Counted from the stretch's first letter, positions 44,677 to 54,444 are shown. The stretch is DNA of 64,000 bases from Actinomycetota bacterium (GCA_023488455.1 JAMDDV010000014.1:15028-79027); one strand, 5' to 3'. The notes: generated from the letters alone by a model not told the origin. Numbers and translations are program-made.

Positions 44677-46808
44677 ACTTCGTTTTCCTCCTCAAGTAAT
44701 CCCGACTCAAGAACTTCCTGCATGAATACGGATGGCTCCTTAATGCTCTGGTTTTCGTCCTTTCGGTAGCAGGAAAAAAACAATTTTTCTCTTGCACGCG
44801 TACAGCCAACGAAAAAAAGCCGCCTTTCCTCCTCCAATTTTCTTTCCTTTCTGGCTTTCTCGTACTGGCTGAAATTGCTAAAGGCACGCTCAGACAAAAA
44901 AATCTCAAGATCGGAGTCCCTGGCCACTGGTAGAGGATATCCCGGGTCAGATTTTCTTGGTGGAAATATCCACTCAACAAGACCAGGGAGAAAGACTACC
45001 CTGAACTCCAGTCCTTTTGCTGCATGTATTGACATTAACTTTACGCTATCCTCCTGGCCAACCACGATCTCCCCTGGCTCCTTTTCAGAGGCCTTGATAA
45101 CCTCCCTGATGTAAGCCACGAAATCCTTAAAGGCAAAACCACTGGATCTGTATTCAAATTCAGCAGCCATCCTAACGAGCTTCTCCAGATTTCTTTTTCT
45201 TCTGTTGACCTCAGCATCATTACCGATATCAGGAGCACTCAGCATCCTGGTCTCAATAATTACCCTCCTGATCAAACCGGCGAGCGAAAGCTTCCTTGAA
45301 AGTGATATGCAGTCCGATATCCTGTCCGCAATCCACCTTAGCCTCCCCAGCCCAACTATGCCGATATTTTTCACATCTTCAGACAACTTAAAAAACTCTA
45401 GAAAATCGGCATGACGATCACGGCTCTCCTTCAATGCGAAATAGATATCGCGATCACAGAGCAAGATTGGATAAGACTTCAAAACGATAACAAGAGAAAG
45501 TTCATCACTGGGATCATCAATCAGCTTGAGGTAGGAAAGTGCAAGCACGACCTCGGGCCGATGGTAGAAACCTACGTCTCCCACCACTTCATAGGGTATT
45601 CCACTTTGCGCCAGAGCCCCTGATATTGCTGGAAATCCCGATTTCTGCCTGCAAAGTATAGCGATCTCACCAAAGGGGCACTTGCAATTTACATTGACCT
45701 CAACGACTTTCCTTGCTACCCACGTAGCTTCATCTCCCTTATCCTCGCCAATGAAAAAAGCAACGTTTGAATCCATATTCTCTGCAGGGATCAGCATCTT
45801 ATCTGATCTGTTAACATTTCGCGAAATTATGAGATTGGCCAGCTCCAGTATCCTGGAACCAGACCTGAAATTTTTCTCAATTTTAAAATCTTTAAATCCA
45901 TCTACCGCAAAGACTCCAGCTTTACCAAAACTTAAAAATCCCCTGTTCGTAGCGCCTCTCCACTCATAAATACACTGATCATCATCCCCAACGACAGTTA
46001 TCCGCCTGTGAGAACCAGCTACCAGCTCACAGAGCCTTATCTGCGCAAGATTTACGTCCTGAAACTCATCAACAAAGACAAATTTATACTTGCTCTGATA
46101 TGAATTGCGCAACTTTGCTTTTGACTCCAGAAGAAGGACGGGGAGCATTATCTGATCACCATAATCTATATAGTTATTTTCTCGCTTAACTTCCTCATAA
46201 CGCTTGTACACGGTAAAGAGCTCGGCTTGCTTTTGAAAGTTTGACATGGCAAAATCTCGCAGCTTATCTGTTTCGATCTGGTCAACCACCTCGGCCTGAC
46301 ACTTAAGGTAGTCAGCATAGGAAAAAAGGTCTATGCACCGATCCTTTAACCCAACAATGTAGTCGATGACCCTATCCAGGAATGCGCCTAGATCTGCTTT
46401 TATCTCCAGGTATCTGAAATCAAACTCATCCAGGATATCATATAGGAGTTGCCATGACTGCGCTCTGTTCAATACCGTAACATTTCTCTCCAGTCCCAGC
46501 ATCAAATAATTCTCCCTGATAAATTCCTGACCAAATGAGTGAAACGTGGAAATGTTCAACGAATAGCTCAGGACATCATCGTTTAGCTTCCGGGAAAGCC
46601 TTTTTGCCATATTCCATGCCGCCTGATTTGTGAATGTGAGGCCCAGTATCTCATCAGACCTGCACAGGCCCTGCTCGATCACGTGTGCGATCTTCTCGGC
46701 CATGACAGTGGTCTTACCTGAACCTGCACAGGCTATTACGCGGCACGGACCTTCTGTGTAACAAATCGCAGCCTTCTGCTCGTCAGTCAAATCAACCGAT
46801 TTCATCAT
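44670..46808 (-). CDS. UvrD/AdnB-type SF1A helicase (no nuclease domain)
   Basis: This 712-residue 3'-5' DNA helicase has the full motif set: ACAGSGKTT (Walker A), FVDEFQDVNLAQ (DEXQ), VVGDDDQCIYEWRGA (motif III), SIHAAKGLEFRVVFLPG (V) and FVGCTRAREKLFF (VI). Typical UvrD proteins have a similar length, but they are rarely flanked by RecB nucleases. It overlaps the upstream AdnA-like gene by 4 bp (ATGA). The following nuclease gene overlaps its end. By context it is the active motor of a helicase-nuclease complex for double-strand-break resection. Confidence 0.92.
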   Translation of the reverse strand: MMKSVDLTDEQKAAICYTEGPCRVIACAGSGKTTVMAEKIAHVIEQGLCRSDEILGLTFTNQAAWNMAKRLSRKLNDDVLSYSLNISTFHSFGQEFIRENYLMLGLERNVTVLNRAQSWQLLYDILDEFDFRYLEIKADLGAFLDRVIDYIVGLKDRCIDLFSYADYLKCQAEVVDQIETDKLRDFAMSNFQKQAELFTVYKRYEEVKRENNYIDYGDQIMLPVLLLESKAKLRNSYQSKYKFVFVDEFQDVNLAQIRLCELVAGSHRRITVVGDDDQCIYEWRGATNRGFLSFGKAGVFAVDGFKDFKIEKNFRSGSRILELANLIISRNVNRSDKMLIPAENMDSNVAFFIGEDKGDEATWVARKVVEVNVNCKCPFGEIAILCRQKSGFPAISGALAQSGIPYEVVGDVGFYHRPEVVLALSYLKLIDDPSDELSLVIVLKSYPILLCDRDIYFALKESRDRHADFLEFFKLSEDVKNIGIVGLGRLRWIADRISDCISLSRKLSLAGLIRRVIIETRMLSAPDIGNDAEVNRRKRNLEKLVRMAAEFEYRSSGFAFKDFVAYIREVIKASEKEPGEIVVGQEDSVKLMSIHAAKGLEFRVVFLPGLVEWIFPPRKSDPGYPLPVARDSDLEIFLSERAFSNFSQYEKARKERKLEEERRLFFVGCTRAREKLFFSCYRKDENQSIKEPSVFMQEVLESGLLEEENEVC

Positions 46809-49675
46809 TCCTGCAAAAGCTCGCTTCCATGATGCTTTGGACAGACAATCTTGAAATCACAAGTATGACACACGCTCTTATTCCTGGGATTTGGCTCAAA
46901 TCTTTCCATAAATATCTTCGAGATTATGTTCTTTATCTGTTCCTTAACCTCAAGTACACGTTGAGGTTCGCAGGAACCAGGGCGTTCGGGTTCCCTCATT
47001 TCACCGATGTATATATATGACATTCTCTTGATCCTGCCTCTATAGTCTGAGAGCTGCTGTGACAGATCTGTGGCCAGCAAATAAGACCCGAGCTGTAAAT
47101 CGCAAGCAGCATCCTCAAAGCTGAGCGCGGTCTGAGAAGACTTGAAATCCACGATCTCAAAACCATCTTCAAACCTGCCTATCATGTCTGTTTTACCGCT
47201 GAACCTGATCCGGTCCATTTCAAATTCAAACTTCTTCTCAACTTCAACAGGCATAACTCCTCTTTCCATAAACCATCCGTGAAACGCCTCAAATCTGCTC
47301 AGACACTCCCGCTTCTGCTCCTTTGAAATGATAAGAAACTCAAAAAGTGATTCATCCCATATATTATCAATGGAATCAAACAACGATCGAAGCGTCATGT
47401 CACCCTTTAAGATAAAATCCTGTATGATTTCGTGATAAAGCTTCCCACGAGCAAGCGCGATGGTCCTGGGCATCCTTATATTAAGAAAATGTTCGTATTT
47501 GTACTTCAATGGACAGTCCTCATAGGAGCTCAGCGCGGTAAAGGAAGTTTTAAATTCCCCGTCGCAAAATGGGTTCACTGAATTTTCGGTAACCTCATCA
47601 CCAGCAAAAAAAGATGGTAATATATGCCTATCTTCTTTCTTATCTTCCTTCACAAAACATGTTTGCAGGACACATTCCGGCGATAGATCCAGCATACCTA
47701 TAAACCTTGATGGTCGGACATCTTCCTGTCCCAAATATCTGTCCGAAAGGGAAATTACCGCACCCCTCCTCTGCCTTCCAAGAATATAGTAGAGAAGTGA
47801 TATCTCATCTTTAAGGCTATCCATCCGTGGTACACCAGAAATTTTATCCCATGAAAAAACATCGAACATGCTCCCATAATCCCTGGCGGGGAAAACATTC
47901 TCTATGAACTTTGGGATGAATATCAGGTCAAATTCTCTCCCCTTGATCCTGTGACCGGTAATAACGCTGACTGCATCAATCTCCTCACCGAGGTCCGATA
48001 TCTCAGGGTCCTCTATGAATCCCTTGCTGTCTTCTATAAAAGAGATAAAATCCGTGATGCCTGCGTTCGGGTTTTCATCGGAGAACCTGGAGGCAACAAA
48101 GCAAAGTTCCCGTATATCCTCAAGGTCACTGTAATCTGATATCCTCTCAAATGCCGGGCTTTTCTTCAAGATAAAGGGACCAATCAGATTGAAATAAAAA
48201 AGCGCATCGAATATGACCGCAGCGGGCTTATCACTTAACCGATCTTTAAATCGATAAATCGCACTCTTAAACCTCCTCAGATGGCGATTAGCACCGCTCA
48301 ATCTATATAACGACTCGATGTCAACTCGCCTGCCTCCCGACTTCCTCTGGCTCTCAACTAACTTCTCAAACCTCTTAACGAAAAATGGGTCGATTCTGAA
48401 CAACCTTGATAAAAGAAGATCGACCAGTGCTTCATGGCTGACATCTCCATTGCTTAAATCGATGAGGAATTTAAAAAAGTTTAAAAGATTAAAGGATATC
48501 TCGCCTGATAACGGTTTGGCGGGAAGGGAAAACTTATAGGGAACCCCATTCTCATCAAGAATTGAGGTAAGCATTTCAATGTCCTGGTTAGCAGTGCGGA
48601 GCACAATGGCAATGTTCCTGTAGCAGAGATCTCCCCTGTCATGTTCATCGCGTATGTATCTGGCAATGAATTCGTACTCTGTGAGTTCTGAATCAAAACG
48701 AAACAGTTTCATGCCACCCCTACCATCTCGTCCTTTCTTCATTTTCAAACGATCTACACTGTAAATACAATCAACAAGCTTTGTTGTCCTACTGACTATC
48801 TCCTCTGATACCCTGCGGCTATCCGTCAAATAATTAACGCCCACATCTCTGCATCCATCTATAATTTCATCAAGGCCCTCCCTGCTTGCACCCCTGAAGC
48901 CAAATATTCTGCTTCCTTCATCAAAAGCCACACATGCACCTCTGCACAGGTTTAATAACTTTTTAAATAGCAAACGCTGACTGGGTGAAGCTTCCTGAAA
49001 TTCATCCACAAAAACATATTCAGGAACATCGTTCACGCTGATGTGACTTTCTTCAACTTTGTCAAGAAAATTAGCAACTGCCAGGACGATCCCACTGAAA
49101 TCCTGCAGATTATATCTACCTCGCATTTCAATATATTCCTTGTATATGGAGAACATCTCCTGCAAAGCATCATCCTTGCAAGTCTCATGGACGAGCTCAT
49201 AATCATGTGGGGAATACAAAAAATCCTGAGCCCTCAGGACAAAATCAAAAACTTCCTGTATAAACGATCTGTTCTGAAAGAAATCCCTGGTCGAGGGGTA
49301 CTTCTTTTCATCCAAACCTCTGATCAGGTTGCTAACAAACCTCCAGTGCTCAAGTGCGGTCATCAATTTTGGTGGTGACACGCAGTCCATTGACCTGTAG
49401 TTGTTGTTGATAAAGTCAGAGCAGAAGGAATAAAAGGTACCGACGCTCAACCCTTCAAAGCTCCTCTGACACCGTGAAAGAACCTTTACCCAGAGATCCT
49501 TAGCCAGCCTTCTTGAAAAAGTGATCGCCAATATATTTACAGGAGAACTTGTTGAGTTGATTATCTCAGCGATCATTGAGGCAATTAATGTTGTCTTTCC
49601 AGTACCAGGCCCTCCAGAAATAACCGTAAGTTTAGGACCGCCTACAAAATCCAAGGTCGATGCTGATTCTTGCAT
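46805..49675 (-). CDS. AdnA/AddB-like helicase-nuclease subunit
   Basis: The 956-residue protein has an N-terminal SF1-like helicase domain (residues 1-620) and a C-terminal RecB nuclease (about 700-956). Motor motifs: ISGGPGTGKTT (Walker A) and FVDEFQEASPSQ are intact, but the VGDDDQxIYxFRGA motif has become AFDEGSRIFGFRGA and the HxxKGLEF motif GHRIKGREF. The nuclease has EDCPLKYKYEH, GKTDMIGR, FEIVDFKSS and CHTCDFKIVC, i.e. all four cluster Cys and catalytic residues. This layout resembles AdnA. It is the first gene of the overlapping operon down to 42581. Confidence 0.88.
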   Translation of the reverse strand: MQESASTLDFVGGPKLTVISGGPGTGKTTLIASMIAEIINSTSSPVNILAITFSRRLAKDLWVKVLSRCQRSFEGLSVGTFYSFCSDFINNNYRSMDCVSPPKLMTALEHWRFVSNLIRGLDEKKYPSTRDFFQNRSFIQEVFDFVLRAQDFLYSPHDYELVHETCKDDALQEMFSIYKEYIEMRGRYNLQDFSGIVLAVANFLDKVEESHISVNDVPEYVFVDEFQEASPSQRLLFKKLLNLCRGACVAFDEGSRIFGFRGASREGLDEIIDGCRDVGVNYLTDSRRVSEEIVSRTTKLVDCIYSVDRLKMKKGRDGRGGMKLFRFDSELTEYEFIARYIRDEHDRGDLCYRNIAIVLRTANQDIEMLTSILDENGVPYKFSLPAKPLSGEISFNLLNFFKFLIDLSNGDVSHEALVDLLLSRLFRIDPFFVKRFEKLVESQRKSGGRRVDIESLYRLSGANRHLRRFKSAIYRFKDRLSDKPAAVIFDALFYFNLIGPFILKKSPAFERISDYSDLEDIRELCFVASRFSDENPNAGITDFISFIEDSKGFIEDPEISDLGEEIDAVSVITGHRIKGREFDLIFIPKFIENVFPARDYGSMFDVFSWDKISGVPRMDSLKDEISLLYYILGRQRRGAVISLSDRYLGQEDVRPSRFIGMLDLSPECVLQTCFVKEDKKEDRHILPSFFAGDEVTENSVNPFCDGEFKTSFTALSSYEDCPLKYKYEHFLNIRMPRTIALARGKLYHEIIQDFILKGDMTLRSLFDSIDNIWDESLFEFLIISKEQKRECLSRFEAFHGWFMERGVMPVEVEKKFEFEMDRIRFSGKTDMIGRFEDGFEIVDFKSSQTALSFEDAACDLQLGSYLLATDLSQQLSDYRGRIKRMSYIYIGEMREPERPGSCEPQRVLEVKEQIKNIISKIFMERFEPNPRNKSVCHTCDFKIVCPKHHGSELLQE

Positions 49676-49721
49676 GTCCTGATAATACCATAAGCCTTTT
49701 TTAAAAAGTCAAAAATTTGAA

Positions 49722-49762
49722 ATAATCACAATAATTAAATATAATTCAATTATAATCACAAT
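49722..49762. promoter_or_regulatory. Direct repeat ATAATCACAAT, 30 bp apart
   Basis: Identical 11-bp copies lie at 49722-49732 and 49752-49762, starting exactly 30 bp apart (about three helical turns), just before the aminotransferase start at 49776. This is a natural operator layout for a repressor such as the DeoR-family protein encoded downstream. An AT-rich context raises the chance of coincidence. Confidence 0.4.
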
Positions 49763-49775
49763 TAAGGAAGGAAAA

Positions 49776-51119
49776 ATGAACGAAAAAATTGACGATATAA
49801 TAAAACAAGCAGCTTCCTTCAAAAACGAAAACTTGAAAGAATATCAAGATTGCTTAATGATCGGTGGAGGTACAGAGGGACCCACTCTGCTCAAAGGAGA
49901 AGGTATCAGGGTAACCGATGTCTATGGGAAAACCTACATAGATTGCACATCACAGGGTTACACCTTAAACCTGGGTTACTCAAATAAAGAGATAAATGAA
50001 CTTGTTCACCAACAGATGGACTATTTAATTCACACGCATCAACCTTTTAACACACCTATCAGATATATGTTAGCAAAGAAACTGGTTGATATATCCCCTC
50101 CTGATATCACTAGAGTGTCTTTTACGGTCGGAGGAGCACTTGCAGTGGAGGCCGCACTAAAGCTTGCCATAATAAATAAGCCAAACGCAACTCAATTCAT
50201 CTCCCTTTATGATGCATATCACGGCACAAGCTTCATGACGATAGGTGCCTCATGGATAGCTACCAGATCTACTGGTGAATACAAGGGCGGAGCCAAATTT
50301 CTACCATTTCTAAAAGATTTTATCAGGATACCCAATCCTTACTGTTACAGATGCCCATTTAACCTTAAATACCCTGATTGCGAAATCTACTGTGCTAAGG
50401 TAGCAAAAGAAACTATAAAGAGGGGATCTAATGGTCCTGTTAGTGCAATTCTGATTGAACCTCTTCAGGGAAGTGGAGGCCAGATTCCATGTCCTAATGA
50501 ATATCTTGAAAAAATGAAAAAACTATGTGATGAATTTGAAATAACCTTAATCTTTGATGAGATCCAGACAGCATTTGGAAGAATGGGAACCATGTTTGCT
50601 GCTGAACATTACGGAGTTACCCCAGACATTATTGTAGTTGGCAAATCAATGGGAGCTGGTTTCCCCATTGGAGCCGTGCTCTTAAATAAAAAGTTAAAAG
50701 GATTTGAGCCAACTGGTGAAGAACTCCACACATTTGCGAACAACCAGATCGCTCAGATCGCTGCTCTTAAACAGATTGAAATAATACTCAGAGACAATAT
50801 CCTGGACCATGTCAAAAAAATGAACGCGTACTTTATGAAAAAGTTAAATGATTTTTATAATGAATTCGAACAGATCGGTGATATAAGAGGTCCAGGTCTT
50901 CACATTGGAGTTGAATTTGTAAAAGATAGAAGAACAAAGGAACCAGCAGTAAAGGAAACAATTAAAATAAGGGACATTGGTTTAAAAAAAGGAGTAATAT
51001 TTGGACTGGGTGGTGCCTGGAGGAACGTTTTGAAAATAAAGCCACCTCTTATAATTAATGAAAAAGAAGCAGATAACATACTAGAGGTATTATATGAATG
51101 TATAAGAGAAATATTTTAA
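49776..51119 (+). CDS. Class III PLP aminotransferase with four-Cys insert
   Basis: Class III aminotransferases act on omega-amino groups, such as those of 4-aminobutyrate, or on aminosugar-like substrates. The 447-residue protein has GGALAVEAALKLA, SLYDAYHGTS, LIFDEIQTAFGRMG and GKSMGAGFPIG, with the PLP Lys in GKS. An insert with four Cys (PYCYRCPFNLKYPDCEIYCAK) is typical of one subgroup and may bind metal. The paralogue at 59837 has the same insert. GGAAGG precedes the ATG. The DeoR gene follows 19 nt later. Confidence 0.88.
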   Translation: MNEKIDDIIKQAASFKNENLKEYQDCLMIGGGTEGPTLLKGEGIRVTDVYGKTYIDCTSQGYTLNLGYSNKEINELVHQQMDYLIHTHQPFNTPIRYMLAKKLVDISPPDITRVSFTVGGALAVEAALKLAIINKPNATQFISLYDAYHGTSFMTIGASWIATRSTGEYKGGAKFLPFLKDFIRIPNPYCYRCPFNLKYPDCEIYCAKVAKETIKRGSNGPVSAILIEPLQGSGGQIPCPNEYLEKMKKLCDEFEITLIFDEIQTAFGRMGTMFAAEHYGVTPDIIVVGKSMGAGFPIGAVLLNKKLKGFEPTGEELHTFANNQIAQIAALKQIEIILRDNILDHVKKMNAYFMKKLNDFYNEFEQIGDIRGPGLHIGVEFVKDRRTKEPAVKETIKIRDIGLKKGVIFGLGGAWRNVLKIKPPLIINEKEADNILEVLYECIREIF

Positions 51120-51138
51120 GAACAATGGAGATGCTGTC

Positions 51139-51918
51139 ATGAGAATACCGGAAAGAAGAAGAATAGAGATCAGAAAATTAATCGAAAAGGAAAACATAAT
51201 CAGCGTTGAAAAGCTGAGCGAATTATTTGGAATATCTCCCATTACTGTTAGACGAGACTTGGAAAAGTTACATAGAGATGGTTACCTGAGAAAGGTACAC
51301 GGTGGCGCAGTTGCAGATCGGGCCTACTTGGAAGCGGAGCCCATCTATCTTGAGAACATCAAATTATTTAAAGCAGAAAAAGAAAAAATTGGGAAAGAGG
51401 CTGCAAATAGAATTAATGATGAAGATGTAATAATAATCGAATCCGGCACCACCTGCCTCGAAGTTGTCCATAATCTCGAAGACAAGAGAAATTTAAAAAT
51501 AGCCACAGCCGGAATAGGCATAGCAAATGAGTTGTGGAGGTTAGCCAGTATAAAAAAGGATTTCGAAATCAGTGTATGCGGCGGAATTATCAGACCACAA
51601 ACTTACACGTATATTGGGCCTCATGCCGTCAATTTTTTTAAGAGCATAAATGCTGATATAGCATTTATTGGGGCAGTCGCAGTATCGTTGGATAAGGGGA
51701 TAGCTACTGCCACCCAGTTTGATGCAGAAATCACCAGCTCTGTGATCGAATGCTCCAAGAAGATAGTTCTGTTATGCGATAGTTCAAAATTTGGGAAATA
51801 CTCCTATATAAATGTTGCACCTCTTGGAAAGATAGATGAAATAATAACAGATTTAAAGCTGGATGAAGATATTAAAAGAAGCATCGGGAAGCTCGAAGTC
51901 AAGCTAACCGTCGTTTAA
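51139..51918 (+). CDS. DeoR/GlpR-family transcriptional regulator
   Basis: The 259-residue repressor has an N-terminal winged helix (residues 1-57; VEKLSELFGISPITVRRDLEKL) and a C-terminal sugar-phosphate-sensing domain (DEDVIIIESGTTCLEVVHNL, FIGAVAVSLDKGIAT, LLCDSSKFGKY). Such proteins are released from DNA by a phosphorylated sugar. It probably controls the 49.8-54.4 kb genes, with the direct repeat at 49722 a candidate site. A GGAG site precedes the ATG. Confidence 0.92.
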   Translation: MRIPERRRIEIRKLIEKENIISVEKLSELFGISPITVRRDLEKLHRDGYLRKVHGGAVADRAYLEAEPIYLENIKLFKAEKEKIGKEAANRINDEDVIIIESGTTCLEVVHNLEDKRNLKIATAGIGIANELWRLASIKKDFEISVCGGIIRPQTYTYIGPHAVNFFKSINADIAFIGAVAVSLDKGIATATQFDAEITSSVIECSKKIVLLCDSSKFGKYSYINVAPLGKIDEIITDLKLDEDIKRSIGKLEVKLTVV

Positions 51919-51979
51919 TGAAGGGAGGTTCGGGCACGTTCCCCTACTATATAAAGCGGGAGCTCATACATTAGTCTCT

Positions 51980-52777
51980 ATGAAAGAGATTGAATTCTTT
52001 GATTTAAACTTCTGGGTCGGTGAAAATCGTTTAGATGAAAAATCTTCATTAGATGATGATAAACTATCATGGATTTTAGATGACAGAAATAAACTATTCA
52101 GGATCTCCTCAACCCTGGTCACCCATTTTCTATCGCTTTACTATTATCCCATGGAGGGGAACAAAATCCTGTCAAAATCGTTGGACAAGAACCGTGGAAT
52201 CTTTGGTGCCCTGGCTTTGGAGCAAGAATATATATGTGAAGGCAAGAAATTCGAAGAATACTTAACAGAAAAATTTAAAGAGGGCTTCAGGATAATAAGG
52301 CTATTCCCAAAGTCACATAAATATTCAATTGCAAAAAGCATGTTAAGGGAAATCTACGAGGTATTGAACGATCATAACTTCCCCATAATGGTCAGTATCG
52401 ATGAGCTGGACATAACGGGTAACAAGAATATCGAATGGGAGAAGTTATTAGAAGTTGCAGAGTCCTACAGAAACATTCCCATAATAATTGACGGAGGTAG
52501 CTCAAAGGAACTTCAGTTTAACAGCTATATCTTCCCGATGCTGAAATACACCAATAACATCCATCTTGACACGCATAACCTGCTCGCTTTTAATCAGATC
52601 GAGGATATCTCCTCTTTATTTGGTTCAAAGAGGCTGCTTTATGGATCGTATTTTCCTTTTATAAATACACATCTAACTACAAATAGAATCCTGTATTCGG
52701 ATCTGAAAACGCAAGAAAAAAATGATATCGCAAATCTAAATACCAAAAAAATACTTAATAATATAGAGCTGGACTAA
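51980..52777 (+). CDS. Amidohydrolase-fold protein lacking the metal motifs
   Basis: The 265-residue protein follows the layout of the next gene's amidohydrolase (TIM barrel), but the first-strand HxH is absent: it reads FFDLNFWVGENRL. The strands IPIIIDGGSS, NIHLDTHNLLAF and RLLYGSYFPF correspond to the later positions, with the Asp of GTDxP replaced by Ser. It is thus likely to be non-catalytic, perhaps a partner of the protein encoded 2 nt downstream. I cannot rule out another fold. No good ribosome-binding site is obvious before the ATG. Confidence 0.6.
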   Translation: MKEIEFFDLNFWVGENRLDEKSSLDDDKLSWILDDRNKLFRISSTLVTHFLSLYYYPMEGNKILSKSLDKNRGIFGALALEQEYICEGKKFEEYLTEKFKEGFRIIRLFPKSHKYSIAKSMLREIYEVLNDHNFPIMVSIDELDITGNKNIEWEKLLEVAESYRNIPIIIDGGSSKELQFNSYIFPMLKYTNNIHLDTHNLLAFNQIEDISSLFGSKRLLYGSYFPFINTHLTTNRILYSDLKTQEKNDIANLNTKKILNNIELD

Positions 52778-52779
52778 TC

Positions 52780-53586
52780 GTGAATAATAGTAATGAGAAA
52801 AAAATCTGGAATAAGTATTACATTGTTGATGCTCATATCCATCTCGGCTACATGGCAAGCCTGTACACGCCGAGTATTAATGAAGATGAACTCATCAAAT
52901 ATCTAAAAAAATGGGGAGTTAAAAAAGCTATTTGTGCTCACCATTCAAGCTTTGGGTCCTATGATTTCGGGGTTGAAAGCCTATTAAACTCGATAGATAA
53001 GCATCAAGGATACTTATATGGTTACCTGCTTTTCAATCCTGCATGCATCGAAAGATCTATGAAAACCCTGAAGGAATTCGCTGATAATGAATACATAGTC
53101 GGCATAAAGATGCACCCTGCGTGGCACAGCTGTTTTATTAATGACCCCAAATATAACAAGTTGTGGGAATTCGCCTCAGAGAGAAATATCGTGATCATCT
53201 CCCATACATGGAACCCAACTGTAGCAAACCCTGCACAGCGGTTTGCGGATCCCTTGCTTTTCGAAGAAGTTTTGAAAAAGTATCCTGATTTAAGAATAAT
53301 ACTTGCTCATGGCGGCGGCAGAGGTGAATATTTATATAAAGTCCTTGAATTATTGGATAGACACAAAAATCTTTTCGTTGATTTCGCCGGGGACATATTT
53401 GTACCGGGCCTGATTGAAAAATATGTGAAAACAGTCGGTTCAGAGCGAATACTATTTGGAACCGATATGCCGTGGACGGATATAAGATATCACGTATTTA
53501 ATGTCATCTACTCCGATATTAATGATATAGATAAGGAAAAAATTTTTGGGCTTAACGCGATAAAATTATTTAATTTGAGAAAATAG
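52780..53586 (+). CDS. Amidohydrolase-family metal-dependent hydrolase
   Basis: The 268-residue protein has all the metal motifs of the amidohydrolase-2 family: DAHIHLGYM (HxH) at residue 16, IKMHPAWH, ISHTWNP, LAHGGGRGEY and FGTDMPWTD with the catalytic Asp. These enzymes open lactones, hydrolyse amides or decarboxylate. The start is a GTG at 52780, 2 nt after the previous stop. In this sugar block a sugar lactonase-like role is possible; the substrate is not known. The SDR gene follows 68 nt downstream. Confidence 0.85.
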   Translation: MNNSNEKKIWNKYYIVDAHIHLGYMASLYTPSINEDELIKYLKKWGVKKAICAHHSSFGSYDFGVESLLNSIDKHQGYLYGYLLFNPACIERSMKTLKEFADNEYIVGIKMHPAWHSCFINDPKYNKLWEFASERNIVIISHTWNPTVANPAQRFADPLLFEEVLKKYPDLRIILAHGGGRGEYLYKVLELLDRHKNLFVDFAGDIFVPGLIEKYVKTVGSERILFGTDMPWTDIRYHVFNVIYSDINDIDKEKIFGLNAIKLFNLRK

Positions 53587-53654
53587 TCAATGTTTAATAT
53601 AGCATCAGATCATTTACAATTAATACAAAGGAAGTAGAAAACAGGAAAGATGAA

Positions 53655-54440
53655 ATGAAGAATTTAAGCCTAAGTAATAAAATTTCTGTAATTACCGGAG
53701 CAACTAAAGGTATCGGTGCAGAAATAGCAAGATTATTTGCTGAAGCTGGTTCAAAGGTTGCAATAATCGGACGGAGTGAAGATAAAGGTATCGAGGTAAA
53801 AAGCCAAATTGAAAAGGCATGCACCTCTAAATGTGTCTTTTACAGGTGCGATGTAGCTAATTACGCAGAAGTAAAAGCCACTTCAAAAAAGATCCTAATA
53901 GACTTTGGAGGGGTTGACATCCTTGTATGCAATGCAGGATATGCTTCTATAGCTCCCCTAAATGAGATGAAAATAGAAGAATGGGAAAAAGCTATAGATA
54001 TAAACCTTAGCGGAGTTTTTTATTTCATCCGCAGCTTTATTAATAGTATGCTGGAAAAGAAAAAGGGGAACATAATAATTATCGGCTCATCAACCACAGC
54101 TACAGGAAGTGGTGGTGGCGTGCATTACGCTGCATCAAAAGCAGGGCTATTAGGCATAGTCAAGGGCGTGTCTTACGAACTGCTGTCAAGGGGCATCCGC
54201 ATAAATATAATCACACCTGCGGTAATAGATACACCACTTTTGCGAGAAAGGTATCCCGACACCAAAGAGGTAAACGAAAAGCTTGCACGCCAAATACCGC
54301 TTGGCAGGATCGGGAAGTCAGAGGATATTGCAAATATTGCACTTTTCCTGGCTTCAGACCTTTCCGAATATATCTGTGGGCAGGAGATAATTGCTGATGG
54401 CGGTAGAATCTTATACAGACATCCCGAAGGAAGCAAATAG
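53655..54440 (+). CDS. Short-chain dehydrogenase/reductase
   Basis: This NAD(P)-dependent oxidoreductase of 261 residues has the cofactor motif TGATKGIGAEIA near residue 15, the NAG motif (CNAGYAS), the catalytic Ser in IIGSSTTATGSGG and YAASKAG with Tyr and Lys. The C-terminus SEYICGQEIIADGG is classical for the 3-ketoacyl-ACP-reductase/sugar-dehydrogenase group. Context suggests oxidation of a sugar derivative, for example to a lactone that the neighbouring hydrolase opens. It is convergent with the URO-D gene at 54445. Confidence 0.93.
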   Translation: MKNLSLSNKISVITGATKGIGAEIARLFAEAGSKVAIIGRSEDKGIEVKSQIEKACTSKCVFYRCDVANYAEVKATSKKILIDFGGVDILVCNAGYASIAPLNEMKIEEWEKAIDINLSGVFYFIRSFINSMLEKKKGNIIIIGSSTTATGSGGGVHYAASKAGLLGIVKGVSYELLSRGIRINIITPAVIDTPLLRERYPDTKEVNEKLARQIPLGRIGKSEDIANIALFLASDLSEYICGQEIIADGGRILYRHPEGSK

Positions 54441-54444
54441 ATAA

